DNA of 64,000 bases, from contig CBDCTL010000024.1 in assembly GCA_965222015.1 (NCBI GenBank), positions 1,736,001 to 1,800,000 of the forward strand, in the 5' to 3' direction. How positions within the stretch are numbered: the stretch's first letter is position 1; every line of letters starts with the position of its first letter. Shown here in pieces: positions 1 to 8,850 of the stretch. This DNA comes from JANQPX01 sp965222015 (lineage in GTDB: Bacteria > Pseudomonadota > Alphaproteobacteria > Geminicoccales > Geminicoccaceae). A program made the translations under genes and the position numbers. The notes beneath the pieces are model-generated. The model ran no database searches. It was not told the DNA's origin and saw nothing but the letters and a program-made list of their open reading frames with translations.

Positions 1-396
1 AAGCGGTGCGCCGCCATTCTGCAGTGCGAGCTCGGTGACGAACAGGCGGAACACCTGCGAGTTCACCAGCCGCCGGCTGGCTGCGTGCTGCGCCTGCAGC
101 CAGGTCTGGAGCATGTTGACCCGCCCGCGCACGGACTCCTGCAGACGGCGTTCCTCAGCCTCCAGCAGGGTGGTTCTCTTGTCACGCGCGGCCGTGGTCA
201 CCAGCATGGTGGCGAGCAGGGCGATCGACAGGAGAACGAAGGTGCAAAGTCCGATCCAGCGCCAGGGATCCGGCGTGGCCGGAGGGGCGGGATCGTCCAG
301 GCCCAGAGGGTCGTCATCCGTGCCGCCATGACGCTGCCGGCCGGGCGGCGCCTCGGTCTCCTGTTCGGATGGTCGTCGATCGCCGTCAGCACTCAT
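1..396 (-). CDS. Membrane-anchored sensor-like protein, partial (C-terminus outside window)
   Basis: The reading frame opens at an ATG at 396 and stays open to the window edge (132 codons visible). The product has a charged, Pro-rich cytoplasmic N-terminus of about 45 residues, one hydrophobic segment at about residues 47-70 (WRWIGLCTFVLL...), then a helical stretch with Gln/Arg-rich heptad character (ERRLQESVRGRVNMLQ, then QAQHAASRRLV). This architecture fits the start of a membrane sensor such as a histidine kinase or diguanylate cyclase, but no catalytic domain lies inside the window. It is downstream of flhB on the same strand; in other alphaproteobacteria signalling genes such as cckA are found near flhB. 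The family assignment is therefore inference. Confidence 0.55.
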   Translation of the reverse strand, partial: MSADGDRRPSEQETEAPPGRQRHGGTDDDPLGLDDPAPPATPDPWRWIGLCTFVLLSIALLATMLVTTAARDKRTTLLEAEERRLQESVRGRVNMLQTWLQAQHAASRRLVNSQVFRLFVTELALQNGGAPL

Positions 397-504
397 TCGC
401 CGATCCCGTCAGCATCGCATCGTCATGGACGAAGGGCATTCCTTCGAAGCTCCTTGTCGAGCCGCTTGGTTAGGGCGTTTTAACCGACCCGGGTAAAGGT
501 TCGG

Positions 505-1569
505 TTAACTCCGCTTCAGACGCATGACGTAGCCAATGACTTCGGCGACGGCCTGGTAATGTTCGGCCGGAATCTCGTCCCCGACGTCGATCGCGGCGTG
601 CAGAGCGCGGGCGAGCGGCGGGTTCTCGACCACGGGAACGTCGTGCGCCTCGGCGACCTCGCGGATGGTCCGTGCGACCAGATCCATGCCCTTGGCGACG
701 GCGCGCGGCGCCGCCATGCGGTCGGCGTCGTAGTGGAGCGCGACGGCGTAATGGGTCGGGTTGGTGACCACGACGGTGGCCTTCGGGACATCGGCCATCA
801 TGCGGCGGCGCGCACGCTCGGCGCGCAGGCCTTTCAGGCGTGCTTTGACATGCGGATCGCCCTCGGTCTGCTTGTATTCGTCCTGCAGGTCCTTTCTGGA
901 CATGCGGAGCTGTTTTTGATGTTCGAAGCGCTGGTAGAGGATGTCGAGGAGCGCGATGACCACGATCAGCGCCGCGACGCCGGCGAACAGTTTCAGGCTC
1001 AGCGTCTTCAGGATCGCCATCACGCCGATCAGCTCGATGTCCACGGTCTGGATCACGGCCGGCGCGTCGGGCCAGAGGAGGACGACGGCGGCGGCGCCGA
1101 TCAGCGTGATCTTGAACAGGCCCTTGATGAATTCGACGGTGGATTTGAGCGAGAAGATGCGCTTCACGCCGCTGATCGGGGAGAGTTTTTCCAGCTTCGG
1201 CTTCAGCGGCTCGGCGCTGACCACGATGCCGTTCTGCAGCAGGCTGCCGCCGAGCGCCGCGGCGAGGAACAGGAGGGCGGGCAGGATCAGAACGATGCCG
1301 GCGGAACTCAGGAGCTCGGCCGCGGCGTGACGCAGGTTTTCGGCCGAGATGACGAAGCCGTGGGGCGAGGCGATGAAGGGCATCAGGATTTCGGTGAAGT
1401 CGTTCGTGACGGTCGGCGAGAGGAAGGCGATGAACGCCGTCGCAGCCGAAATCATCAAGGCGTTGTTCAGCTCGCGCGAATTGGCGACCTGGCCTTTCTT
1501 TCGCGCCTCGTCGAGTTTTCGCTGTGTCGGTTGTTCTGTTTTCTGTGACTGGTCCTCGTCCTCCGCCAT
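505..1569 (-). CDS. flhB: Flagellar type III export switch protein FlhB
   Basis: 354 residues, the usual FlhB length. FlhB is the inner-membrane subunit of the flagellar type III export apparatus that switches substrate class from rod/hook to filament. The N-terminal EKTEQPT-like signature appears as KTEQPTQRKLDEARKKGQV, four hydrophobic segments follow up to about residue 215, and the cytoplasmic domain carries the autocleavage motif NPTH at residues 270-273. A conserved ENPPLARAL segment lies near residue 305. It is the last flagellar gene of the minus-strand operon, 6 bases after the fliR stop, so translation is probably coupled. Confidence 0.97.
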   Translation of the reverse strand: MAEDEDQSQKTEQPTQRKLDEARKKGQVANSRELNNALMISAATAFIAFLSPTVTNDFTEILMPFIASPHGFVISAENLRHAAAELLSSAGIVLILPALLFLAAALGGSLLQNGIVVSAEPLKPKLEKLSPISGVKRIFSLKSTVEFIKGLFKITLIGAAAVVLLWPDAPAVIQTVDIELIGVMAILKTLSLKLFAGVAALIVVIALLDILYQRFEHQKQLRMSRKDLQDEYKQTEGDPHVKARLKGLRAERARRRMMADVPKATVVVTNPTHYAVALHYDADRMAAPRAVAKGMDLVARTIREVAEAHDVPVVENPPLARALHAAIDVGDEIPAEHYQAVAEVIGYVMRLKRS

Positions 1570-1575
1570 GGACGC

Positions 1576-2340
1576 TCAGCCGCCGAGCGTCAGGACGCCG
1601 TATTCGGCATCCAGAAAGGTGAAGAAAACCAGGAGGCCTGCCGAAAAACAGAGCATCAGCGTCGCAAACGATAGGAGAAGCTGCAGCGGCAGGGCGATGA
1701 AGAACACCTGAAAGCTCGGCATCAGGCGGTTGAGGATGCCCATGGCGAGGTTGGTCAAAAAGCCGACCAGGAGGAGCGGCGCCGCGATGCGCACGCCGAG
1801 GTCGAAGCCCCTCTGCACGATCTCGGTAATGAAGGCCGCCATGTCGTCGATCGGCAGGGGGCGGCCCGGCTCGAGATGACGATAGCTCTCGACGATGCCG
1901 CGCAGCAGCATGTGGTGCCCGTCGGTGGCGAACAGGAGGACCAGGGCGGTGGTGGTCAGGAAGTTGCCGGGGATCGTGCCCTGGGTCGACTGATTGGGGT
2001 CGAACACCGAGGCGGTGGCGAGGCCCGACTGCACGGCGATGGTGCTGCCGGCGACATGCAGGGCGGCGAACATGATGCGGGTAGCGCCGCCGATGAAGGC
2101 GCCGAGCATGGCCTCGCCGGCGACCAGCAGAACGAGACGGTCCATGCGTGCGGGCTGAGGCGGCAGGTAGTCGGCGAGTGGTGCGGCCAGAACGACGGTG
2201 AGCACCAGGGCGAACAGCAGCCTCGATCGGCTGAAGATGTAGGGCTCGCTGAAGCCGGGCATCAGCATCAGGGCGGCGCCGATGCGGACGAAGATGAGAA
2301 ACAGCGCGAACAAGCCCTCGTCGGTCACGAGACCCGTCAT
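1576..2340 (-). CDS. fliR: Flagellar biosynthesis protein FliR
   Basis: 254 residues, almost entirely hydrophobic with about six membrane segments, matching FliR of the type III export gate (FliP5-FliQ4-FliR1). Recognisable family segments are GATRIMFAALHVAG, AVQSGLATASVFDP, TDGHHMLLRGIVESY and NRLMPSFQVFFIALPLQ. It lies 5 bases downstream of fliQ and 6 bases upstream of flhB, the canonical order. FliP is not in the window and must be encoded elsewhere. Confidence 0.96.
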   Translation of the reverse strand: MTGLVTDEGLFALFLIFVRIGAALMLMPGFSEPYIFSRSRLLFALVLTVVLAAPLADYLPPQPARMDRLVLLVAGEAMLGAFIGGATRIMFAALHVAGSTIAVQSGLATASVFDPNQSTQGTIPGNFLTTTALVLLFATDGHHMLLRGIVESYRHLEPGRPLPIDDMAAFITEIVQRGFDLGVRIAAPLLLVGFLTNLAMGILNRLMPSFQVFFIALPLQLLLSFATLMLCFSAGLLVFFTFLDAEYGVLTLGG

Positions 2341-2345
2341 GGCGA

Positions 2346-2612
2346 TCAGCCGAGCATGGCGATCTGACGGAAGAGGTCTTCGCCGAAGCCGATCAGCGTG
2401 TTGGTCATGAAGGGCAGCGCCAGCAGCAGGGTCACGAAGATCGCGAGCACCTTCGGGACGAAGGAAAGGGTCATTTCCTGCATCTGCGTGAGCGCCTGCA
2501 GGAGGGCGATGACGATGCCGACAAGAAGCGCCACGATCATGATCGGCGCGCCGATCTTGATCATCACCAGGATCGATTCCCGCGCGATGTCGAGAACGTG
2601 GTCGGCGTTCAT
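2346..2612 (-). CDS. fliQ: Flagellar biosynthesis protein FliQ
   Basis: 88 residues with two membrane helices separated by the family signature QALTQMQEMTLSFVPK (canonical FliQ has QAATQINEQTLSFIPK at this place). FliQ is a small ring subunit of the flagellar export gate in the inner membrane. It sits between fliE and fliR with short spacers, consistent with one operon. Length and motif agree with the family; no oddities. Confidence 0.96.
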   Translation of the reverse strand: MNADHVLDIARESILVMIKIGAPIMIVALLVGIVIALLQALTQMQEMTLSFVPKVLAIFVTLLLALPFMTNTLIGFGEDLFRQIAMLG

Positions 2613-2643
2613 GCCGGCGGCCGCGATGAAATGACGATCGCCA

Positions 2644-2955
2644 TCAGATCGGCATCCTCAGGATTTCCTGATAGGCGGAGAGTACGCGGTCCCGGATGGC
2701 GACGACGGTCTGCAGGTTGATCTCGGCGGCGTTCACGGCCTCGACCACGTCGCCGAGATCGGCGCGTCCCGACATGGCCTGGACGCTCGCCTTTTCGCCG
2801 GTCCGGCTGGATTCGATGGCGTCACCGACCGACTGGGCGAGCACATCGCCGAAGCTCGGCTTCGCCGGTTCGTCGCCGGCCGGGGCGGCCGCCCGTTTGG
2901 CGGCTTCACCGTAAGCCGCAAGCGCCGGATTGGCCTGGATGGGCGTGGAGGGCAA
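2644..2955 (-). CDS. fliE: Flagellar hook-basal body complex protein FliE (TTG start)
   Basis: 103 residues. FliE is the adaptor joining the MS ring/export gate to the rod. The C-terminal signature AVNAAEINLQTVVAIRDRVL followed by SAYQEILRMPI is typical. The start is TTG at 2955; an AGGAG ribosome-binding site lies 9 bases upstream (complement of 2965-2969), and there is no closer ATG in frame, so TTG initiation looks real. It sits between flgC and fliQ in the common alphaproteobacterial order. Confidence 0.93.
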   Translation of the reverse strand: MPSTPIQANPALAAYGEAAKRAAAPAGDEPAKPSFGDVLAQSVGDAIESSRTGEKASVQAMSGRADLGDVVEAVNAAEINLQTVVAIRDRVLSAYQEILRMPI

Positions 2956-2995
2956 GGGATCGTTCTCCTATAGGGGCATGCGGAGCGGCCGGTCG

Positions 2996-3403
2996 TCAGC
3001 GCAGCAGGTCCAGCGTGCGCTGGATCATCGACCGGGCGAGGGACAGGGTGTTGAGATTGGCCTCGTAGGAGCGCTGCGCCTCGCGCATGTCGGCCATTTC
3101 GAGCAGCGTGTTGACGTTGGGCTTGTAGACGTAGCCGTCGCCGTCCGCAGCGGGATGACCGGGCTCGTAGTGGAGCGGGAAGGGGCTCGGATCGACGCCG
3201 GTGCGCGCCACCTCGACGAGCTCGACGCCGAGTTCCCGGTCGAGCACGTTGCCGAAGGTGATGGTCTGGCGCCGATAGGGGTCGTCGCCGGGGGCGAGGC
3301 CGGTGGAGTTGGCGTTGGCGAGGTTCTGTGCGACCAGGCGAAGGCGCGTGCCCTGGACCTTCATGCCCGAGGCGGCGACCGTCATGACGTCTTGAAGATC
3401 CAT
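2996..3403 (-). CDS. flgC: Flagellar basal-body rod protein FlgC
   Basis: 135 residues, proximal rod subunit exported by the flagellar type III system. The N-terminal rod signature is seen as GMKVQGTRLRLVAQNLANAN, and the C-terminal segment with YVYKPNVNTLLEMADMREAQ followed by RSYEANLNTLSLARSMIQRT is characteristic of FlgC. It is in the operon between flgB and fliE. No truncation or unusual residues. Confidence 0.96.
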   Translation of the reverse strand: MDLQDVMTVAASGMKVQGTRLRLVAQNLANANSTGLAPGDDPYRRQTITFGNVLDRELGVELVEVARTGVDPSPFPLHYEPGHPAADGDGYVYKPNVNTLLEMADMREAQRSYEANLNTLSLARSMIQRTLDLLR

Positions 3404-3452
3404 CGCTACTCTCTCGTCAGGGGTTCGTCTTCATCGCCGGATGTCCGCCGGA

Positions 3453-3872
3453 TCAGCCGCCGGGCGATCCGAGCGCCAGTTTGATCATGCCGACATATTT
3501 CTTGTAGACGTTGCTCGCGAGCTGGTGGTCGAGCGCGGTCTTGCCCGCCTTCGCGGTCTGCTCTTCGAGGATCACGGCATTGCCGTCCGGTGAGGTCTCG
3601 TAGGGTCGTCGCTGCTCCTCGCCGGCGAGGCCGAGCCTGGCGCTCGCCTTGCCGGTCATATGGTCCTCGCTGGTGCGCGCGACGGCGATGCGCGCAGGGC
3701 GGCCAGCATGGCCTTCGACCAGGCGGTGAAAGTCCTCTTCGCGAAGATCCCGCGGCCGAAAATCCGGCGTGTCGGCGTTCGCGATGTTCCGAGCGAGAAC
3801 CGCCTGGCGCTGGGACAGCCAGTCCATCCGCGCGCCGAGCAGCTTGAAAAGGGGTGCGTCCGTCGGCCCCAT
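3453..3872 (-). CDS. flgB: Flagellar basal-body rod protein FlgB
   Basis: 139 residues from the ATG at 3872 (MGPTDAPLFKLLG...). The start is preferred over the upstream in-frame ATG at 3980 because a purine-rich site (GAGAGGG) lies about 8 bases upstream and FlgB proteins normally begin this close to the rod signature, here ARNIANADTPDFRPRDL. FlgB is a proximal rod subunit. It is the first gene of the minus-strand flagellar operon and faces csrA across a 209-bp divergent intergenic region that should hold both promoters. Confidence 0.93.
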   Translation of the reverse strand: MGPTDAPLFKLLGARMDWLSQRQAVLARNIANADTPDFRPRDLREEDFHRLVEGHAGRPARIAVARTSEDHMTGKASARLGLAGEEQRRPYETSPDGNAVILEEQTAKAGKTALDHQLASNVYKKYVGMIKLALGSPGG

Positions 3873-4038
3873 GATAGCATCCCTCTCCGATCCTGCCGCG
3901 TGCCAATGCGCGGCCGTTTCCTGCGCCACGGATCCGACGATCAAGGCAGGCTTTCGGCCCGACCGGCGGGGCAGCGCCATTGCAGGCTACGCCAACTGCG
4001 GTTAACAAGCGGTTAAGCGACCGTCACGAACGCCGCAT

Positions 4039-4081
4039 AAAGGAGGAAAATCGACGAATTCGATCCATTAGAGGTGTTCAC
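4039..4081 (+). promoter_or_regulatory. csrA leader with two GGA/SD-like elements
   Basis: The leader holds AAAGGAGG at 4039-4046, a near-perfect Shine-Dalgarno sequence with no ATG, GTG or TTG at usable distance, and a second site AGAGG at 4070-4074 that serves the csrA ATG. CsrA family proteins recognise GGA cores, so the first element could be an autoregulatory binding site or a ribosome standby site. This is inference from sequence only. Confidence 0.4.
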
Positions 4082-4333
4082 ATGCTTTATCTGAATCGCA
4101 AACCGGGGGATGCGGTCATCATCAATCATAATATCGAGGTCCGGGTGGTCGAAGTGCGCGGCAAGACCGTGAAGCTGGGTTTCGACTTTCCGGCCGAGGC
4201 GTCGGTTCTGCGCGCGGAAGTCGTGGAAGAGGTGAAGGAAGCCAATCGACACGCGCTGGATGCGGTGCGCGGAATCGGCGAGCGGGACGACCCGAAGGCC
4301 AATGGCGACGGCTCGACCTCCGAGACATCCTGA
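4082..4333 (+). CDS. csrA: Carbon storage regulator CsrA
   Basis: 83 residues beginning MLYLNRKPGDAVIINHNIEV, the standard CsrA fold start. CsrA is a homodimeric RNA-binding protein that binds GGA motifs in mRNA leaders and represses or activates translation, often of flagellin genes. The positively charged strand (LRAEVVEEVKEAN) that supplies the RNA-binding Arg is present. A 20-residue acidic/Ser-rich tail extends beyond the ~61-residue enterobacterial length. The ATG at 4082 has AGAGG at 4070-4074, 7 bases upstream. Its location divergent from flgB suggests a role in flagellar control. Confidence 0.93.
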   Translation: MLYLNRKPGDAVIINHNIEVRVVEVRGKTVKLGFDFPAEASVLRAEVVEEVKEANRHALDAVRGIGERDDPKANGDGSTSETS

Positions 4334-4350
4334 GATGGAGACGTCCTGAC

Positions 4351-4878
4351 ATGGAGGACAGCCGAAGCCCGCTCATCGGGCTGATCATGGGAAGCCAGTC
4401 GGACTGGCCGACGCTCATCCATGGCGGCGAGGTGCTGGAGCGGCTCGAGGTTCCCCATGAGCGACGGATCGTCTCCGCCCATCGCACGCCGGACCGGCTG
4501 GTGGATTACGCCAGGGGTGCTGCCGGGCGCGGGCTCAAGGTGATCATCGCCGGCGCCGGCGGGGCCGCGCATCTGCCGGGCATGGTGGCGGCGATGACGC
4601 CGCTTCCGGTGCTGGGCGTGCCGATGGAGAGCAAGGCGCTGTCCGGCATGGACAGCCTGCTTTCGATCGTGCAGATGCCGGGCGGCGTACCGGTCGGGAC
4701 GCTGGCGATCGGCAAGGCGGGCGCGATCAACGCCGCGTTGCTCGCCGCCTCGATCGTTGCGCTGGAGGACGAGGGCGTCGCCGAGCGGCTTCGGGCCTGG
4801 CGGTCGGCGCAGACCGCGTCGGTCGGCGAGGCGCCGGTCGATCCGCCGGCAGCGACCGAAGGGCAGGTCAGAGCATGA
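4351..4878 (+). CDS. purE: N5-carboxyaminoimidazole ribonucleotide mutase PurE
   Basis: 175 residues, class I PurE, which converts N5-CAIR to CAIR in de novo purine synthesis. Conserved elements are MGSQSDW at residues 13-19, SAHRTP at 42-47 containing the catalytic His, and AGAGGAAHLPGM at 67-78. The stop overlaps the start of purK as ATGA (4875-4878), so the two enzymes of this step pair are translationally coupled. It starts 17 bases after csrA, which may place csrA in the same transcript. Confidence 0.97.
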   Translation: MEDSRSPLIGLIMGSQSDWPTLIHGGEVLERLEVPHERRIVSAHRTPDRLVDYARGAAGRGLKVIIAGAGGAAHLPGMVAAMTPLPVLGVPMESKALSGMDSLLSIVQMPGGVPVGTLAIGKAGAINAALLAASIVALEDEGVAERLRAWRSAQTASVGEAPVDPPAATEGQVRA

Positions 4879-5954
4879 CGCTGCCGCCGGACAGCGTGAT
4901 CGGCATCGTCGGCGGCGGTCAGCTCGGGCGCATGATCGCGATCGCGGCCGCCCGGCTCGGATATCGCGCCCATGTCTTCACCGACCAGGCGGACAGCTCG
5001 GCGGCGCAGGTGACCAATCGGGTGACCCTCGGCGCCTATGACGACGCCGAAGCCATGCGCGCTTTCGCCGACGCCGTCGACGTGGTGACCATCGAGTTCG
5101 AGAATCTGCCGGTCGAGGGGCTTCGCGCGATCGAAGGCATGGTGCCGGTCCGACCCTCGCCGGACGTTCTCGCGGTCTGCCAGGATCGACTGGCGGAGAA
5201 GTGCTTTCTGCAGAGCCTGGACGTGCCGACCGCACCCTTCGCCGGCGTGTCGAGCGCTTCGGATCTGGAGGTGGCGCTGGCCGGGATCGGCGCGCCCGCG
5301 ATCCTGAAGACTCGACGCATGGGCTATGACGGCAAGGGGCAGATGCGGATCGAGGCTGGCGCGGATGTGGCCCATGTCTTGGATGAACTCGGCGGTCGGG
5401 ACGCCGTGCTCGAAGGCTTCGTCGACTTCGCGCGGGAGATCTCGGTGATCGTGGCGCGCGGCGAGGGGGGTGAGAAGGTGAGCTACGTGCCGGTGGAGAA
5501 CCGGCATGAGAACCACATTCTCGCAAGCACCATCGCGCCCGCCGAGATGACCGCGGGCGATGCCGAGACGGCTGTAGCGCTGGCCGAGCGCATCGCTGAT
5601 GGCCTCGGCCTCGTCGGGCTGCTCGCGGTCGAGATGTTCCAGAGGACGGACGGCGAGCTGCTGGTGAACGAGCTGGCGCCGAGGCCGCACAATTCAGGCC
5701 ACTGGACGATCGACGCCTGCCTGGTCAGCCAGTTCGAGCAGACCGTGCGTGCGATCGCCGGCCTGCCGCTCGGCGCGCCCGCGCGCTTCGCCGACGCGGT
5801 GATGGAGAACCTCCTCGGCGACGCCGCCGAAGCTTGGCCGGAACTGATCCGCCGGCCGGATGCGAGGCTGCATCTCTATGGCAAGACGCCGATCCGCCCC
5901 GGCCGAAAGCAGGGTCACATCACCACGCTCCGCCCGCTTTCCGGGGGCGGCTGA
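4875..5954 (+). CDS. purK: N5-carboxyaminoimidazole ribonucleotide synthase PurK
   Basis: 359 residues, ATP-grasp enzyme that makes N5-CAIR from AIR, bicarbonate and ATP. The N-terminal Rossmann-like segment GIVGGGQLGRM is at residues 10-20; the ATP-grasp core follows with ILKTRRMGYDGKGQ and the distal EMFQRTDGELLVNELAPRPH motif with its metal ligands. The start ATG overlaps the purE stop. Length and order (purE-purK) are canonical. Confidence 0.97.
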   Translation: MTLPPDSVIGIVGGGQLGRMIAIAAARLGYRAHVFTDQADSSAAQVTNRVTLGAYDDAEAMRAFADAVDVVTIEFENLPVEGLRAIEGMVPVRPSPDVLAVCQDRLAEKCFLQSLDVPTAPFAGVSSASDLEVALAGIGAPAILKTRRMGYDGKGQMRIEAGADVAHVLDELGGRDAVLEGFVDFAREISVIVARGEGGEKVSYVPVENRHENHILASTIAPAEMTAGDAETAVALAERIADGLGLVGLLAVEMFQRTDGELLVNELAPRPHNSGHWTIDACLVSQFEQTVRAIAGLPLGAPARFADAVMENLLGDAAEAWPELIRRPDARLHLYGKTPIRPGRKQGHITTLRPLSGGG

Positions 5955-6082
5955 TACCAAACCGCCTGGATTCTGTTTTGACTGGGTTGTCAGATCGTCT
6001 TCGCCCGTCGGCCGTTCTGACCCCTTTGACTCGGCGTTGTGCTTTAACCCTGCGTTAACGCCTGGCCACTACGATTGTTGTC

Positions 6083-6160
6083 GGTCCGTGCGATCCCGGG
6101 AATCCGCCCGCCCGCCGGAAATGTTGGGGCGAGGCTCGGATTCCCGGGATCGCATGGACC
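6083..6160. repeat. Long inverted repeat, 24-bp arms, 30-nt loop
   Basis: The left arm 6083-6106 (GGTCCGTGCGATCCCGGG then AATCCG) and right arm 6137-6160 (CGGATTCCCGGGATCGCATG then GACC) are reverse complements except at one position, which would be a G-U pair in RNA. The arms contain the palindrome TCCCGGGA. No T-run follows either side, so it is not a typical intrinsic terminator. It could be a palindromic extragenic repeat, a mobile-element remnant or a recombination site. Confidence 0.75.
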
Positions 6161-6408
6161 AGGATGCCATGGTGACAGGCTTTGGTTGACGAAACGTTAC
6201 TACTTCGGTGGGGAAACGTGGTGGTCACGCTGCAGCTAGCCGCCCGCTGACGATGCATCAGGCGGCTTCGTCTATCACCATGTTTGGCCACCGCATCAAT
6301 AACGCCGGATATGAAAACCGAGTGACTGATACCGTTTTCACGTTGACATGACCGATCGTGAATCTTGAAAACGGGACGGCGCGACCGCGCCGCGGCCGAA
6401 GGGCCGAA

Positions 6409-6435
6409 CCGAGATGAAAGGTCATTTCATCTCGG
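6409..6435. repeat. Hairpin with 11-bp perfect arms
   Basis: CCGAGATGAAA (6409-6419) pairs with TTTCATCTCGG (6425-6435) around a 5-nt loop GGTCA. It lies downstream of purK on the plus strand and downstream of leuA on the minus strand. No adjacent T-tract is present on either side, so its role is unclear. Confidence 0.6.
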
Positions 6436-6497
6436 AAACGGTATGACACCGACACACTTGCTGGAACGGTCATCGCCATGGCGGACTGGTGTGACAC

Positions 6498-6530
6498 CTC
6501 GGGGCGGGCGGCACCGCTGCCCGCCCCGAG
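6498..6530 (-). terminator. GC-rich hairpin after leuA
   Basis: Perfect 12-bp arms CTCGGGGCGGGC (6498-6509) and GCCCGCCCCGAG (6519-6530) around a 9-nt loop, beginning 34 bases after the leuA stop in the direction of leuA transcription. There is no following T-run, so termination would have to be weak or Rho-assisted. The position makes a leuA 3' end the simplest reading. Confidence 0.5.
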
Positions 6531-6563
6531 CACAGTCAAGTCGACCCCGTCGCCGGCGGCGAC

Positions 6564-8162
<1,599 letters not shown>

Positions 8163-8184
8163 GGCTCTTTTTTCCTTCTCACGA

Positions 8185-8253
8185 ATGACGATGCGATTCG
8201 ACGGGCTTTCGCCCTTGTCCCCTGAACACGCGCGAAGCGCTTCGGCTCAGGGG
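8185..8253 (-). promoter_or_regulatory. Candidate leuA attenuator/SD-sequestering hairpins
   Basis: The leader stop codon lies in the left arm of CCCCTGA (8253-8247) / TCAGGGG (8225-8219), which encloses the palindrome CGAAGCGCTTCG. A GGGC-GAAA-GCCC tetraloop hairpin and a CGAAT/ATTCG stem (ending at about 8182, just before the leuA SD) follow. No clear T-tract is seen, so regulation may be by Rho or by hiding the leuA ribosome-binding site rather than by an intrinsic terminator. Confidence 0.5.
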
Positions 8254-8375
8254 CGAGTAAGTCGAAGATCCGCAAGAAGGAGGAGGTCAAGGCGAAGGGA
8301 CAGCCCGGCAAATTGCCGCTCTGCTGTCGTCGTCATGGCTGGCTTATCGATTCCCATGGGGAATGCCTGCTCCAT
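8247..8375 (-). CDS. leuL: leuA leader peptide (Leu-rich attenuation peptide)
   Basis: A 42-residue frame starts at ATG 8375 and ends TGA 8247. The ribosome-binding site GAGAGG lies 5 bases before the ATG (complement of 8381-8386). The end of the peptide reads GLSLRLDLLLLADLRLTRP: nine Leu codons (CTG, CTT and CTC) within 15 codons. This is the hallmark of a leucine operon leader, in which ribosome stalling on Leu codons controls expression of leuA, 84 bases downstream. The gene is too short to be called by usual thresholds. Mechanism by analogy with known leu leaders; the Leu cluster is directly visible. Confidence 0.85.
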   Translation of the reverse strand: MEQAFPMGIDKPAMTTTAERQFAGLSLRLDLLLLADLRLTRP

Positions 8376-8502
8376 GATCGCCTCTCGGGGCCGCCGACCC
8401 CTGGGTTAACATCACCGGGCCTGAAGGTCCGGACGTTCGAGAATAGAAACCGATCGTTTCGACAAAGTAAAGAAGGGAATCGCACCGGCCGGGTCGCGGC
8501 GC

Positions 8503-8703
8503 TCAGCGGGCGCGCGAACAATCCTCGGCCGGTCGGTCGCCGAGGTCGCGGCCGCACACACCGCAGCGATCGGCACCGGGCACGGCACTGAGCCCGCCGC
8601 AGCTGCCGGTGATCCTTCTGTCCGAAAAGATCACGCCGACCGCCATGCCGACGACCACCAGGAGGAAGACGACCAAGGCCGGGAGGAAGGTTTCGAAGAG
8701 CAT
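8503..8703 (-). CDS. nqrM: NQR maturation protein NqrM (DUF539)
   Basis: 66 residues: an N-terminal membrane helix (residues ~7-26) followed by the NqrM signature GVIFSDRRITGSCGGL and CGVCG, with Cys at 35, 47, 50 and 62. NqrM is needed to assemble the iron centre coordinated by NqrD and NqrE. It follows nqrF on the same strand after a 147-bp gap, the common location. The gap means it may have its own promoter. Confidence 0.92.
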   Translation of the reverse strand: MLFETFLPALVVFLLVVVGMAVGVIFSDRRITGSCGGLSAVPGADRCGVCGRDLGDRPAEDCSRAR

Positions 8704-8850
8704 CGGTCCGCTCTACCTCATGGTTTTACGGCATCGGGAAAGCTCGTGGCCTGTCGCTGTTCGCACCACGCCCTCCGGCATTCCCAGAAAAAAGCCGCAT
8801 ACCCCCGAACCTGGTGATGAAGGGTGGAACCAGATGATGTGGTCACACCA

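Larger units (their letters stand above)
5955..6563. other. 609-bp gene-free stretch with several inverted repeats
   Basis: Between the convergent purK and leuA no convincing coding frame is visible. The stretch holds a 24-bp-arm inverted repeat (6083-6160), a set of three alternating complementary 7-mers (6312-6372), an 11-bp-arm hairpin (6409-6435) and a 12-bp-arm GC hairpin (6498-6530). The last probably terminates leuA. The density of dyads exceeds what two terminators would need. Confidence 0.7.

Noticed and set aside
3899..3906. Sigma-54-like -24 element TTGGCACG upstream of flgB
   Set aside because: The -12 GC dinucleotide at the required spacing is absent (GA is found), so a sigma-54 promoter is not supported.
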